The position numbers and the translations under genes are program-made. The notes under the pieces are model-generated. The model saw only the letters and a list, made by a program, of their open reading frames with translations. It was not told where the DNA came from and did not search any database. This document shows positions 24,855 through 32,850 of a stretch of 34,307 bases of DNA, piece by piece (positions within the stretch are counted from its first letter, which is position 1; each line of letters opens with the position of its first letter). Source of the DNA: an uncultured Bacilli bacterium (GTDB taxonomy: Bacteria; Bacillota_I; Bacilli_A; RF39; UBA660); the NCBI GenBank assembly GCA_944364005.1, contig CALVVW010000008.1, positions 1-34,307 of the forward strand, given 5' to 3'.

Positions 24855-25460
24855 ATGACTGATACTAAGAAAAAAGATTTGAAATTTATTCTGTTATTTA
24901 TCATCCTAGTTAGCTGTTGTCTAATTTATTTATTTCAGTCTTCTTATGCTAAATATCGTAGAAAACTGGAAGGTACTGTTTCTGCAGATATCGCTAGTTG
25001 GAATATTAAAGTTAATGGTGAAGATATTGCTAATAAAAAGACATTAACTACGACTATTGAGCCTACATTTTTAGAGTCTGAAAATACTGCAGCTGATGTC
25101 ATTGCTCCTGGTGTAGAGGGATATTACACGATTACTATTGATGCTAGTAATGTTGATGTTAATTTTTTATGTAATATTCGTTCGGAAGTTTCTGTTGATT
25201 CTAGTGTTACAGATTTAAAAACTTTATCTTATGTAGTTAATCCTGCTAGTGATGATGATGAGAGACTAACTTATTCTGCTGATACAGGAATTGTTCAGCA
25301 AATTTCTAAAAATACTGAACAAACTGTTTTTAGGATATATATAAAATGGGAGGATGAAGATGGTATCATGGATAATCAAGCTGATACAGAAGTAGCTACC
25401 AACTCTTCTAGTAAAGCTTTAATTAATGTTACTCTTCAATTTAGTCAGTTAAACAATTAA
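24855..25460 (+). CDS. TasA/camelysin-like SipW-dependent secreted protein (1)
   Basis: A 201-aa protein with a short basic N-terminus, a hydrophobic helix (about 11-27) and a SipW-type cleavage neighbourhood SSYAKYRRKLEG followed by ADIASWNIKVNGED, a pattern shared with TasA/CalY-like substrates (small residue-Y-A-x-Y/F, then a first beta strand). The mature part is beta-rich with an APGVEGYYTITIDAS segment (the 'PG...' strand common to TasA-like domains) and IKWEDEDG. TasA proteins assemble into extracellular fibres; here assembly is inferred. It is the only + strand gene of this cluster and converges on the 255-aa-frame TasA-like gene, with a shared terminator. It resembles the protein at 32195 most (DSKIADWKIKVND). 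Confidence 0.75.
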   Translation: MTDTKKKDLKFILLFIILVSCCLIYLFQSSYAKYRRKLEGTVSADIASWNIKVNGEDIANKKTLTTTIEPTFLESENTAADVIAPGVEGYYTITIDASNVDVNFLCNIRSEVSVDSSVTDLKTLSYVVNPASDDDERLTYSADTGIVQQISKNTEQTVFRIYIKWEDEDGIMDNQADTEVATNSSSKALINVTLQFSQLNN

Positions 25461-25486
25461 AGCAGTTCTTGATTTTGAACTGCTTT
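25459..25486. terminator. Bidirectional terminator between convergent TasA-like genes
   Basis: AAAGCAGTTC (25459-25468) pairs with GAACTGCTTT (25477-25486) across TTGATTTT, and TTTTTAT follows on the + strand. It fills the whole gap between the two stop codons, so it probably serves both genes. Confidence 0.8.
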
Positions 25487-26245
25487 TTATGTGTCTCTTT
25501 GACTTACTTCTAAATCCATATGAATATCCATACATGGCTTATTAGTATTTGCTTCATAGTTACCACAGGCATATCCGAAATAGCTATCTGCGTCATCTTT
25601 TTCTAAATATAATCCCGTTTGCATTTTTTCTAGAAAATTTTCTGATGTTACTGTATTATCTATTTGATACGTATTGTTTGCTAAAGCATAATAATTTATT
25701 GTTGGATCATAAGTATATAAACTGTTGACTTTATAATATTTACTTTCTTCATATGTCCAATCCATCGTTACTTGAAAACTACTTGTATCAGTTAAATCTA
25801 AATCTTGTTTTCCTACTTTAATTTTTAAAGAAAAAGGAAAATCTTGCTCTAGTTTTTGCTTAATTGTTTCTGTTTCTTCTCCTTTAAATATTTCTGTCCC
25901 TAAAAATTCTACTGATTTTATTTTATAGGAAAATTTTGCTGCTACATCACTATTATTTACAATATCTATTGTCTTAGAATATTGCATCATTCCTGGTTTC
26001 ATATTTGTAATTGCAATATCTATATCTTTTACAATACTATTTTGATCTAAGAAGCTTACTTCCCAGGAGACTACACTTCCATTAATGGATAGATTTGCTT
26101 TTGTAATATAAGTAAACCATGCAAATGTATTAATTATTAAGAGAAAAGCGATGAGTAATATACTTCTTATAATTGTTCTTCTTCTTTTTTTTCTTCTTTC
26201 TTCTACTGGTTGATTAAATTTAAATAATTTCTTCCACATCTTCAT
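25487..26245 (-). CDS. TasA-like SipW-dependent secreted protein (2), last gene of the ATPase operon
   Basis: I choose ATG 26245 (252 aa), with AGAAGG/GAGG upstream inside the end of sipW; ATG 26239 is equally possible. A long basic N-terminus (ERRKKRRRT) precedes a hydrophobic helix (about 24-40) and NTFAWFTYITKANLSING, the closest match in the window to the canonical SipW substrate motif (x-A-W/F-F-T). The mature part has TasA-like features: MKPGMMQYSKTIDIVNNSDVAAKFSYKI-type strands with the N-N-S-D/A pattern typical of TasA/CalY, then a longer C-terminal region with two cysteines (YACGNYE, KPCMD). It overlaps sipW by 26 nt and is the probable substrate or fibre subunit of this operon. Confidence 0.8.
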   Translation of the reverse strand: MKMWKKLFKFNQPVEERRKKRRRTIIRSILLIAFLLIINTFAWFTYITKANLSINGSVVSWEVSFLDQNSIVKDIDIAITNMKPGMMQYSKTIDIVNNSDVAAKFSYKIKSVEFLGTEIFKGEETETIKQKLEQDFPFSLKIKVGKQDLDLTDTSSFQVTMDWTYEESKYYKVNSLYTYDPTINYYALANNTYQIDNTVTSENFLEKMQTGLYLEKDDADSYFGYACGNYEANTNKPCMDIHMDLEVSQRDT

Positions 26246-26810
26246 TATCCTCAACCTTCTTTTTTTCAGTTTTTATTTCTGTTACTGTATCAGCAATCTC
26301 TAGGAATACTACTGTTACTAATGGAAGAAAGATTAAGAAAAAGAAGCCATATTGATTTTTTATAATATGATTAATTGTTGTTACTACTGGAATCTTTCCT
26401 AATACTTTACCATAAATTTGATTATCCGTAATTGCTGGATCTTCAGCAGTAGAATTTACACCTTTAGTTATGAATTCTTTTACTCCATTTTCTGTCTTGA
26501 TATCAATAATTCTATGGGTTACAATTTTTCCATTAACATCTAATTTTTTTCCAAGATATGTGATATCATCGCCTATTTTTAAATCATTCGAATTTACTTC
26601 TTTGATTGCTAGAACATCATTTATATCATAATCTGGAATCATACTTCCTGTTGCTACAGTGAAAATACGATAACCAAAAATACTTTTATTTCCACTGACT
26701 CTTTGAGCAATAATAAATGTTACATAAGTTACCATGACAATAATGATCATTACTTTTATTATTTTATATGGAATTTGAAAGTATTTACTATCTAATATTT
26801 TCCTTAACAT
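26220..26810 (-). CDS. sipW: Signal peptidase I, SipW/archaeal type (S26B)
   Basis: A 196-aa protein starting at ATG 26810 behind GAGGAGACGAGA, overlapping the DUF2357 stop. It has an N-terminal membrane helix (about 15-36), catalytic serine S56 in TVATGSMIPD, the IGDDITYL strand, H99-R100 in IVTHRIIDI (S26B enzymes use His rather than Lys), the acidic site FITKGVNSTAEDP (about 113-125, D124), YGKVLGKIPVV and a C-terminal membrane helix (about 150-172). All active-site positions are filled, so this is the working member among three paralogues in the window. It cleaves SipW-type signal segments of TasA-like proteins at the outer membrane face. Five candidate substrates are nearby. Confidence 0.93.
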   Translation of the reverse strand: MLRKILDSKYFQIPYKIIKVMIIIVMVTYVTFIIAQRVSGNKSIFGYRIFTVATGSMIPDYDINDVLAIKEVNSNDLKIGDDITYLGKKLDVNGKIVTHRIIDIKTENGVKEFITKGVNSTAEDPAITDNQIYGKVLGKIPVVTTINHIIKNQYGFFFLIFLPLVTVVFLEIADTVTEIKTEKKKVEDNEDVEEII

Positions 26811-27928
26811 ATTCTCGTCTCCTCTAGTATGTTCCATTCTTTTATATAATTATTTTGTTCTGTTTGTAATTTTTCTACTAATAATTTCCTAATTTTTCGT
26901 TTCTTTTCTTCATTAGCTTCTTTTATTGCTTTTAATTGCTGGTCAAATAATTCTTTTATCATTTTTTCTGTCATTTCCGAATTAGAATCTAGTATATTTT
27001 CTATCATTCGATTTATCATTTGTTGTAATAACTTTTTTTCTGTTAAAGGTGTTGCTTCATAATCTAAAACTTTATTTGCTAAATATAACTCTAGAAATGC
27101 TTTATTATACTCTGTTTTTAGACCACTTTCATCATAATAGTCTTTATGCTCTTTTTCATTAACATTTTTTTCTTCATAAGTTTGAATATAATTCCATAGT
27201 GCTTCTGCTTTTTGAAAGTTAGGATTTTTTAAAATTACATTTGTTTTTCTAATAGGAGAACGCACTGGTGGTACATGTAATTTTGATAATGTTTGCATCA
27301 ATTCTGTTCCCGTAAAGCCATCTAATTGGATTTTTATTCTTTTTAGACGATCGGCCACTGATTCTTTCGCGTCTTTTTTTTCTGTTTCTAATTTAGCTTC
27401 ATTTCTAGATGATATATTTAATGATAATTCTACTTCTTCCGTTCCTATTTGTGTATTTGCTTCATACTTTAATTCTTTTTTATCTTTGAAATAAGAAAAA
27501 TCTCCTGTTACAGCTTTTCTTTGTTCAAAGAAAGTTCTAGTATTATTGATTAGTGTATAGACAAATCTATTTTCATAGGTATCTAGACTTTCTTCTTTAT
27601 TAATATTTAATATTTTAGATGGTTTTACATCACCATTATCTTCTATTTTTTGAATATAGTTTGTGTGTTGCGTTAAGTGAATAATACTTTCTACTGTTAC
27701 TTTCTTCGATTTCTCTACTTGGACTACTTCTTCTTCATTAATAATAAATCTTTTGGGATTACGTAAAATATTGTCTAAGTATGGAAGAGTTTCATCTATC
27801 ATATCAATCCATTCATAGTCATATTCTTTTTTTTCGTAGTCCTTTTTTACCGATAAAATAGCATTTATATTATTTAAAAACAAGTCACTACTGGTATTTT
27901 CTTCTAATAGTTCTACTTCCTCTTCCAT
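26804..27928 (-). CDS. DUF2357/McrBC-associated protein without visible nuclease domain
   Basis: A 374-aa protein with ATG behind AAAGGAGGGAAAAC, 17 nt after the McrB-like gene. The middle carries the DUF2357 (COG1700-like) pattern: ESIIHLTQHTNYI, then ESLDTYENRFVYTLINN (about residues 114-130) with the conserved E-N-R-F, and the LHVPPVRSPIRKTNV segment. DUF2357 proteins are usual partners of McrB-type GTPase/AAA+ motors and often carry a McrC-like PD-(D/E)xK nuclease at the C-terminus. Here the C-terminus is long charged helices (MTEKMIKELF...EEKKRKIRKLL) and I see no such motif. It therefore looks like an adaptor or regulator of the motor rather than a restriction subunit. The next gene, sipW, overlaps it. 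Confidence 0.75.
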   Translation of the reverse strand: MEEEVELLEENTSSDLFLNNINAILSVKKDYEKKEYDYEWIDMIDETLPYLDNILRNPKRFIINEEEVVQVEKSKKVTVESIIHLTQHTNYIQKIEDNGDVKPSKILNINKEESLDTYENRFVYTLINNTRTFFEQRKAVTGDFSYFKDKKELKYEANTQIGTEEVELSLNISSRNEAKLETEKKDAKESVADRLKRIKIQLDGFTGTELMQTLSKLHVPPVRSPIRKTNVILKNPNFQKAEALWNYIQTYEEKNVNEKEHKDYYDESGLKTEYNKAFLELYLANKVLDYEATPLTEKKLLQQMINRMIENILDSNSEMTEKMIKELFDQQLKAIKEANEEKKRKIRKLLVEKLQTEQNNYIKEWNILEETRIC

Positions 27929-27945
27929 GTTTTCCCTCCTTTATT

Positions 27946-29487
27946 CTATACTAATTTCTTTAATCTTAATAAGTAGTCTTTACATTCATTGAAGTTTTCT
28001 TTTCCGAATGTTTTATTTAGATAGTCTATAAAACCATCTATTTCATCTCTGATATAAGCTAGATTTAATTGTTCAAATTTTCTTAGTATCTTTCTTGCTA
28101 TATAATAATCTACTCCATCTACTTCCGTTCCACCGCATTCAATATAGGTTGCGACAAAGTCTCTCATTTGTTTTACGATACGGTTACCGAAGGCAATACG
28201 GAAATGTTTAATTACATAATCATCCATTTCGTTGATTTTTTTCTCCATCTCTTCTGATAGAGGATGCTTTTGTTTTGCTTCTCTAAATAATCCCTCTAGA
28301 TAGGAACTATTGATATTCATGGCTTCGGTATCTACAGGTTCAAAAGGTTGTCCTTTATCATTAATATCTATTGGCATAGCACGGTCATATACCTTATCTG
28401 TTACAGCAAAGGTAGAGTCATCGTTATTGATTGTTCCTATATACCACATATTTCCTGGAATTTGTAATTTACCATTTTTTAATTTTTTTGGATCATTATC
28501 CCAACTACTTGGAACTAATTCGATTACCCATTCATCACGACTTGGCATTTCTAGAATAGACAACATTTCTGCAAAATAATATTCGACACGGGCAATATTC
28601 ATTTCATCTAGTACTGTAACATAAACATCATCTGTATATCCAGCAATATACATTCCTTTTAAGACATCTGTTTCATTAAATTTTTTCGTAAATTCGTTGA
28701 AGTAACCAAATAATTCTGTACGATCTCTCCATGATGGTTGTACAGATGCAATAATGGCATCTCGCTTTATAAATTTTCCCCAGGCATATGCAAGGGATGT
28801 TTTACCTGTACCAGAAATACCTTGTAGTATTACTAGTTTGGTTGCAGACAATGATGAAATAAATAATCTTATCATGTTTGTTGTATAGTATAGTCTTAAT
28901 TTTGATGCAGCAAAATTTCTAAAAAGTTCTACTAATTCTTCTAAGGTAAAGGTATTATTATAGTTTTGTACTTTATAATCTTTAAATTGTAGGTCAATTG
29001 CATGTAACTTGGAAAAACGATAATTTCCGTCGTCTTCTAATTTTTCTACATCGTCTTTTTTATCTTTATTTTCTTTTTCATCTAATATTTCTGCTTCTCC
29101 TGGTTTTAGTCCTAATTGAGAAACTTTCATGGCTAAAATATCTTCTTTTTCTTTTACTAGAGAGGCAACTTTCTTGTTTAACTCTCCTATTTCTGTTAGC
29201 ATAGACTCTTGCTCTACTAATGTTTTTCTAAATCTAATATATTTTCTAATCAGTAACCATCCTAATGCTATAATTAATCCTAATAATATTACTAATACTA
29301 CAATAGCAATAATGACTAGCACCCATTCTGATACTTTAAAATCACTTTTATAAAATTGGATAATATATAGATATTCGCTAATATTAAACATTTGAGCAAA
29401 TCCTGATATAATTCCTTTCCCTATGGTATATATACCATTAAAAAAGACAGACATAAACTCATATAAAAATCTTATAAATGTATTCAT
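27946..29487 (-). CDS. Membrane-anchored McrB-like AAA+ ATPase
   Basis: A 513-aa protein with ATG after GGAAGGTTAAAT. The N-terminus has a hydrophobic segment (about 6-33) and a strong transmembrane helix (about 55-80), followed by a predicted coiled coil (about 85-125) and an acidic linker (130-155). The AAA+ domain (about 180-440) carries Walker A GISGTGKT (223-230), the post-Walker QPSWRDRTELFGYFN block typical of McrB-type AAA_5 motors, Walker B VLDEMN (292-297), sensor 1 YIGTINNDDSTF (349-360; N354) and an arginine in KVYDRAMPI (R369). McrB-type motors drive restriction, but here the motor is tethered to the membrane and its operon encodes SipW and a TasA-like protein. Its target is unknown. 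Confidence 0.85.
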   Translation of the reverse strand: MNTFIRFLYEFMSVFFNGIYTIGKGIISGFAQMFNISEYLYIIQFYKSDFKVSEWVLVIIAIVVLVILLGLIIALGWLLIRKYIRFRKTLVEQESMLTEIGELNKKVASLVKEKEDILAMKVSQLGLKPGEAEILDEKENKDKKDDVEKLEDDGNYRFSKLHAIDLQFKDYKVQNYNNTFTLEELVELFRNFAASKLRLYYTTNMIRLFISSLSATKLVILQGISGTGKTSLAYAWGKFIKRDAIIASVQPSWRDRTELFGYFNEFTKKFNETDVLKGMYIAGYTDDVYVTVLDEMNIARVEYYFAEMLSILEMPSRDEWVIELVPSSWDNDPKKLKNGKLQIPGNMWYIGTINNDDSTFAVTDKVYDRAMPIDINDKGQPFEPVDTEAMNINSSYLEGLFREAKQKHPLSEEMEKKINEMDDYVIKHFRIAFGNRIVKQMRDFVATYIECGGTEVDGVDYYIARKILRKFEQLNLAYIRDEIDGFIDYLNKTFGKENFNECKDYLLRLKKLV

Positions 29488-29489
29488 AT

Positions 29490-30548
29490 TTAACCTTCCT
29501 TACTGAATAAAATTCCTTTCATTGATGTAACTTCTATGTTTTCAAATTCTTTGAAATCTTTCGCTTTATATGCTGTAATCATTAAATAGTCGAATAAATT
29601 AGCAGCATCAATATTACTTATTTTGGTTGGAATATCATTGATATGTGTGAAGTCCTGAAGACAGACAAACTTATATTTTTCTTTATGTTTTTCTTGTATT
29701 GATTTATTATTTATTAATGTATTATAAGTAATTCCTAATAGGATGTGCTCTTTTAAAATTTTATCTTCTAATAATTCATAAATCTCTTCCATTTTCGGTT
29801 TTCTTATCCATATTTCATCAGGAATTATTACTATATAGTTCTCTATTTTTTCCTTTTTTATTAATTTTTCTAATACTAATCGATTTAGTAATATTATCAT
29901 TAATTTTATTTTCTCATAAGTTATTTTTTCTTCTTCATAGACTCTTTTTACTAAACTTTTTTTATATAAGTTTAACTGTTTTATTTGTGGTGTTAATCTT
30001 ACTTCTTTGATATCATTTTCATAAGAAATTAAGTTTAGCGAAAAATTATCTTTTGGTGATAATATTTTTTTTATTGTTCCCTCTTTTTCTCGCCATATTT
30101 TTACTATCAATGTTTTTGCATTTTGACGAAGTGGAAATTCCTTACTTGCCTCTTTTAATAACTTATCTAATTTTTCCTCTTTATTATCTTCTGTTAAATC
30201 AAGGCTATCTAGTTTTATTATGATTTTAGCAATAGAGAAAGTGATATTAATTAGTTCTTGTTTCCTAATATAACTTTCGTTAGTCTCTATAATTTCCTTT
30301 ACAGATAACTCATCCAATAATTCTAATCTCATTCCAACTTGTTCTTCTTCTATAACTTCTTTTGTCATCTCGGCATTGTCAGATACTGTTTCAAACTTTT
30401 GATGATATTTTACTTCTATATAATTGTTAATATATTTTTTTAAACATTCTACTAAAAAATTATGATATTCTGATTCAGAGAAAAGAGCTAATCCATATGA
30501 AATTAACTTATTTTTTTTATATTCTAAATAATTAGTTATTAGGTTCAT
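29490..30548 (-). CDS. Unrecognised 352-aa protein opening the ATPase operon (weak EAL-like tail)
   Basis: ATG at 30548 follows AGGAGGAGAAAAGAT and is the first gene after the promoter at 30581-30608; its stop is 2 nt before the McrB-like start. There is no membrane helix or signal peptide. The sequence is Lys/Glu/Ile/Leu-rich, alternating helices and strands. The C-terminal half (about 215-352: IENYIVIIPDEIWI, ILLGITYNTL, KYKFVCLQDFTHINDIPTKI, AANLFDYLMITAY) alternates strand and helix like a TIM barrel; FVCLQDF...NLFDYLMI faintly recalls the EAL-domain DDFG...D-x-x-K-I part, but the metal-binding residues are not there. I consider this only a weak resemblance. It is probably a cytosolic partner of the ATPase. 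Confidence 0.6.
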   Translation of the reverse strand: MNLITNYLEYKKNKLISYGLALFSESEYHNFLVECLKKYINNYIEVKYHQKFETVSDNAEMTKEVIEEEQVGMRLELLDELSVKEIIETNESYIRKQELINITFSIAKIIIKLDSLDLTEDNKEEKLDKLLKEASKEFPLRQNAKTLIVKIWREKEGTIKKILSPKDNFSLNLISYENDIKEVRLTPQIKQLNLYKKSLVKRVYEEEKITYEKIKLMIILLNRLVLEKLIKKEKIENYIVIIPDEIWIRKPKMEEIYELLEDKILKEHILLGITYNTLINNKSIQEKHKEKYKFVCLQDFTHINDIPTKISNIDAANLFDYLMITAYKAKDFKEFENIEVTSMKGILFSKEG

Positions 30549-30580
30549 ATCTTTTCTCCTCCTTATTTTATGCTAGGTAA

Positions 30581-30608
30581 ATTATAACACATATCTTTTT
30601 TCTTTCAA
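30581..30608 (-). promoter_or_regulatory. Promoter of the McrB-like/DUF2357/SipW operon
   Basis: On the - strand TTGAAA (complement of 30603-30608), 16-nt spacer, TATAAT (complement of 30581-30586) with an extended TG (TGTTATAAT). The predicted start is about 30574, with the GGAGGAG Shine-Dalgarno in a 26-nt leader. The -35 begins 4 nt past the preceding TasA-like stop. Confidence 0.8.
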
Positions 30609-30611
30609 AGA

Positions 30612-31544
30612 CTATTCTGCAGTTTCTACTGTTACTGTTATGATAGATTTATTATTCGTAATTGGGTAGGTATAATCTTTTGTGATATCTTCTTTATAAA
30701 ACATTACTTTCTCACTAGAACTAGCATCCATTTTAAAACTAAATTCTTTTACATAATTAAAATTATTTATTGATTCTGTTTTTTCTGATCCAGCTATTCT
30801 TGATAGATAATTTTTATTTGTCATATCTAAATATAGCTCTTTTGTTGGTATTGTTAGTGTTACTTTGGCAGAAAAACAATTTTCTTTTTCTTCTTCTGTT
30901 AATTGTTGATATTCTTCTGATGATAATCTATTTCCTGCTTGGTAGGAGCCGAACGCCTTTTCTACTTTATAATAAGTTAAGGCATTTGTTAAATTTAGTG
31001 TTAAAAACTTATCATTTTTGCTATCAGTTATGTCATAAGTAAAATTACTCGTTTCTATACCAATGGTGTAAGTTGCTGATAAAGATTTTACATAGGGAGA
31101 AGTAGAAGTTGCTGTTGTTGTTACTTCTACTTCATCACCTTCATATAAATTATCTTTGGGAATCACTGTTATTTGGTAGCTATCTGTTCCAGCGCTTTGA
31201 TAAATAATGCCTTCTGTTTTACTTACTTTACATTCTACTGTATCAGGACATGATACTTCTATCTTGTAAGAAATATCACTACTGGTACTTTTTAGTGAAT
31301 TTTTCTTGTTGTTTACATCTATTGTTAATACATAATTATTAACACCATCCCAGTTGTTAATTTTATATTGTTTGGTGTTAATATCTAATACTGTACTATT
31401 AAAATAAAATTCTTTACTTTCTAAGATGTAATTATGAATTGTATTATAGATATATCGTGCAAGTGTTGTACCATACAGAAATATTATTAGTGCAACAATT
31501 AATATTATAATGCTTATTTTTTTGTGCGTTCTAATAAAGTTCAT
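30612..31544 (-). CDS. TasA-like SipW-dependent secreted protein (3), long form
   Basis: A 310-aa protein with ATG after GAGGTG. A basic start and one hydrophobic helix (about 9-25) lead to GTTLARYIYN, a SipW-type cleavage neighbourhood, then KEFYFNSTVLD, the first mature strand. The mature part is beta-rich; two Ig-like or TasA-like beta units seem present (about 45-160 with a SCPDTVECKVS cysteine pair, and about 165-310). It is the last gene of a three-gene unit (32773->30612) that makes only TasA-like proteins. It is larger than the classic TasA/CalY range, perhaps a minor or anchoring fibre component. Confidence 0.7.
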   Translation of the reverse strand: MNFIRTHKKISIIILIVALIIFLYGTTLARYIYNTIHNYILESKEFYFNSTVLDINTKQYKINNWDGVNNYVLTIDVNNKKNSLKSTSSDISYKIEVSCPDTVECKVSKTEGIIYQSAGTDSYQITVIPKDNLYEGDEVEVTTTATSTSPYVKSLSATYTIGIETSNFTYDITDSKNDKFLTLNLTNALTYYKVEKAFGSYQAGNRLSSEEYQQLTEEEKENCFSAKVTLTIPTKELYLDMTNKNYLSRIAGSEKTESINNFNYVKEFSFKMDASSSEKVMFYKEDITKDYTYPITNNKSIITVTVETAE

Positions 31545-31553
31545 ATTACACCT

Positions 31554-32180
31554 CTATTCTGTTACTTGATGTGATTGTAATTTTACCTCAATATTTTCTA
31601 TACTATCTGCATAATCTGTAGTAGTCTTATTTTCTTCTTTAAAATATATAACTAGGGTATAAATATCTGTCTTATCTTCTTCATATGGAAAATAATATAA
31701 TTCTTTTCCTTCTAAGTAGTTATACCAAGCACCATCAATATCTTGTTTTACTGTCATATCTTTAAATAAGTTTGTAGCATTTTCATCATCATAATTTTCA
31801 TTTCTATATAATTCATACGTTAGTGGTAGATTGGTTGTGGTTGTTAAAGTGATACTGTACTCAATATCTACATCACTATGTTTATTTCCAGTAAAGTTTG
31901 AAATACTAAACTTATAAATATAAGGATCAGGAGATGGTTCTATTTTGTCTAAATCTATGTTAAACTCCATTCCGCCTTCTTTTAAAATATATATTGCTTT
32001 TTCAATATTAGCATTTAGTCTTGCCTCTGATTCATATGATGCATAGGCTATTTGAAATAATTTTATAGCAAGAAAAATAATAAGGAACATTACGATAATG
32101 ACAATAATAAATCTTTTTTTCTCTTCAAAATATGCAATATTTTCTTTTTTAAATTTCTTTAAAATATTTTTCTTTAGCAT
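31554..32180 (-). CDS. TasA-like SipW-dependent secreted protein (4)
   Basis: A 208-aa protein with ATG after AGGAGGAAATAAAAT. A long charged N-terminus (about 1-24) precedes a hydrophobic helix (about 25-44), then QIAYASYESEARLNANIE, which matches the SipW-type pattern (A-Y-A-S-Y) and is close to TYTSYESEVTGNVD in the next gene upstream. The mature part is beta-rich with a GNKHSDVDIEYSITLTTTT segment typical of TasA-like strands and KEENKTTTDYAD near the end. It has no cysteine. It is the middle gene of the 32773->30612 unit, 9 nt from the next gene. Confidence 0.72.
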   Translation of the reverse strand: MLKKNILKKFKKENIAYFEEKKRFIIVIIVMFLIIFLAIKLFQIAYASYESEARLNANIEKAIYILKEGGMEFNIDLDKIEPSPDPYIYKFSISNFTGNKHSDVDIEYSITLTTTTNLPLTYELYRNENYDDENATNLFKDMTVKQDIDGAWYNYLEGKELYYFPYEEDKTDIYTLVIYFKEENKTTTDYADSIENIEVKLQSHQVTE

Positions 32181-32194
32181 ATTTTATTTCCTCC

Positions 32195-32773
32195 TTATTT
32201 TTTCTGTACAACTTTAAAATACATTTCTATAAAATCTGTTGTTGTTGTTTCTTCTTCAGGATTTACTACTGTATCTATTCCATGATCTTCCCATTTTACA
32301 TGCATAATTAACTTTTCTTTTTTGCCTGCATTTATATTGTTTAACGACATACTACCATGATATGTATTGTCTATCTTATCTAGTTTTCCTATTTCATTGT
32401 CTATTTCATTTACAATTAATATTTTAGTCGGATCTACAGTTTGATCAATTACTGTTAATTCATAGTCAAAGGCTACTTTCGTTGTGGTTGGATCTATTGT
32501 TATCTCTATGGTTCCAGTTGCTCCTGGAGAAGCTTTTCCACCTCTTGTATGGTCTGTTTGCCAATGGATAGAATCAATATTAATTACTTGTTCACTATCT
32601 GTTGTAATTAAAGTATCATTTACCTTAATTTTCCAATCGGCAATTTTACTATCTACATTTCCTGTTACTTCTGACTCATAAGATGTGTAAGTACTATTAC
32701 CTTTTAAATATAAAAGACAGATTAATATTATAATTATTAAGACTATCATTTTATGCTTTTTTACTAGTTTCAT
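32195..32773 (-). CDS. TasA-like SipW-dependent secreted protein (5)
   Basis: A 192-aa protein with ATG after AAAGGTAGAG. A basic start and hydrophobic helix (about 8-24) lead to STYTSYESEVTG and DSKIADWKIKVND, almost the same layout as the + strand gene at 24855 (ADIASWNIKVNGED). The mature part has the ASPGATGTIEITID segment (the 'PG' strand of TasA-like proteins) and a VKWEDHG block matching IKWEDEDG of that protein, so these two are the closest paralogues in the window. It is the first gene of a three-gene TasA-like operon behind an extended -10 promoter. Confidence 0.75.
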   Translation of the reverse strand: MKLVKKHKMIVLIIIILICLLYLKGNSTYTSYESEVTGNVDSKIADWKIKVNDTLITTDSEQVINIDSIHWQTDHTRGGKASPGATGTIEITIDPTTTKVAFDYELTVIDQTVDPTKILIVNEIDNEIGKLDKIDNTYHGSMSLNNINAGKKEKLIMHVKWEDHGIDTVVNPEEETTTTDFIEMYFKVVQKK

Positions 32774-32795
32774 CTTACTCTACCTTTCTAAGGAT

Positions 32796-32804
32796 ATTAT
32801 ATCA
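32796..32804 (-). promoter_or_regulatory. Extended -10 promoter of the three-gene TasA-like operon
   Basis: The - strand reads TGATATAAT; the -35 region is weak. The predicted start is about 32789, giving a 16-nt leader with the Shine-Dalgarno of the gene at 32773. Confidence 0.6.
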
Positions 32805-32821
32805 CAACCTTTTGCTTACAA

Positions 32822-32850
32822 AAAGAAAAAAGATTAATTGCTTAATCTTT
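32822..32850 (-). terminator. Terminator of the second degenerate signal peptidase gene
   Basis: On the - strand AAAGATTAA (32850-32842) pairs with TTAATCTTT (32837-32829) across GCAA, followed by TTTCTTTT. The stop codon (32849-32851) overlaps the stem. Confidence 0.8.

Noticed and set aside
26804..29487. Standard McrBC restriction system (defence island)
   Set aside because: No nuclease motif, no methyltransferase or other defence genes nearby, and the motor has membrane helices and secretion partners. I keep the family name only for homology.
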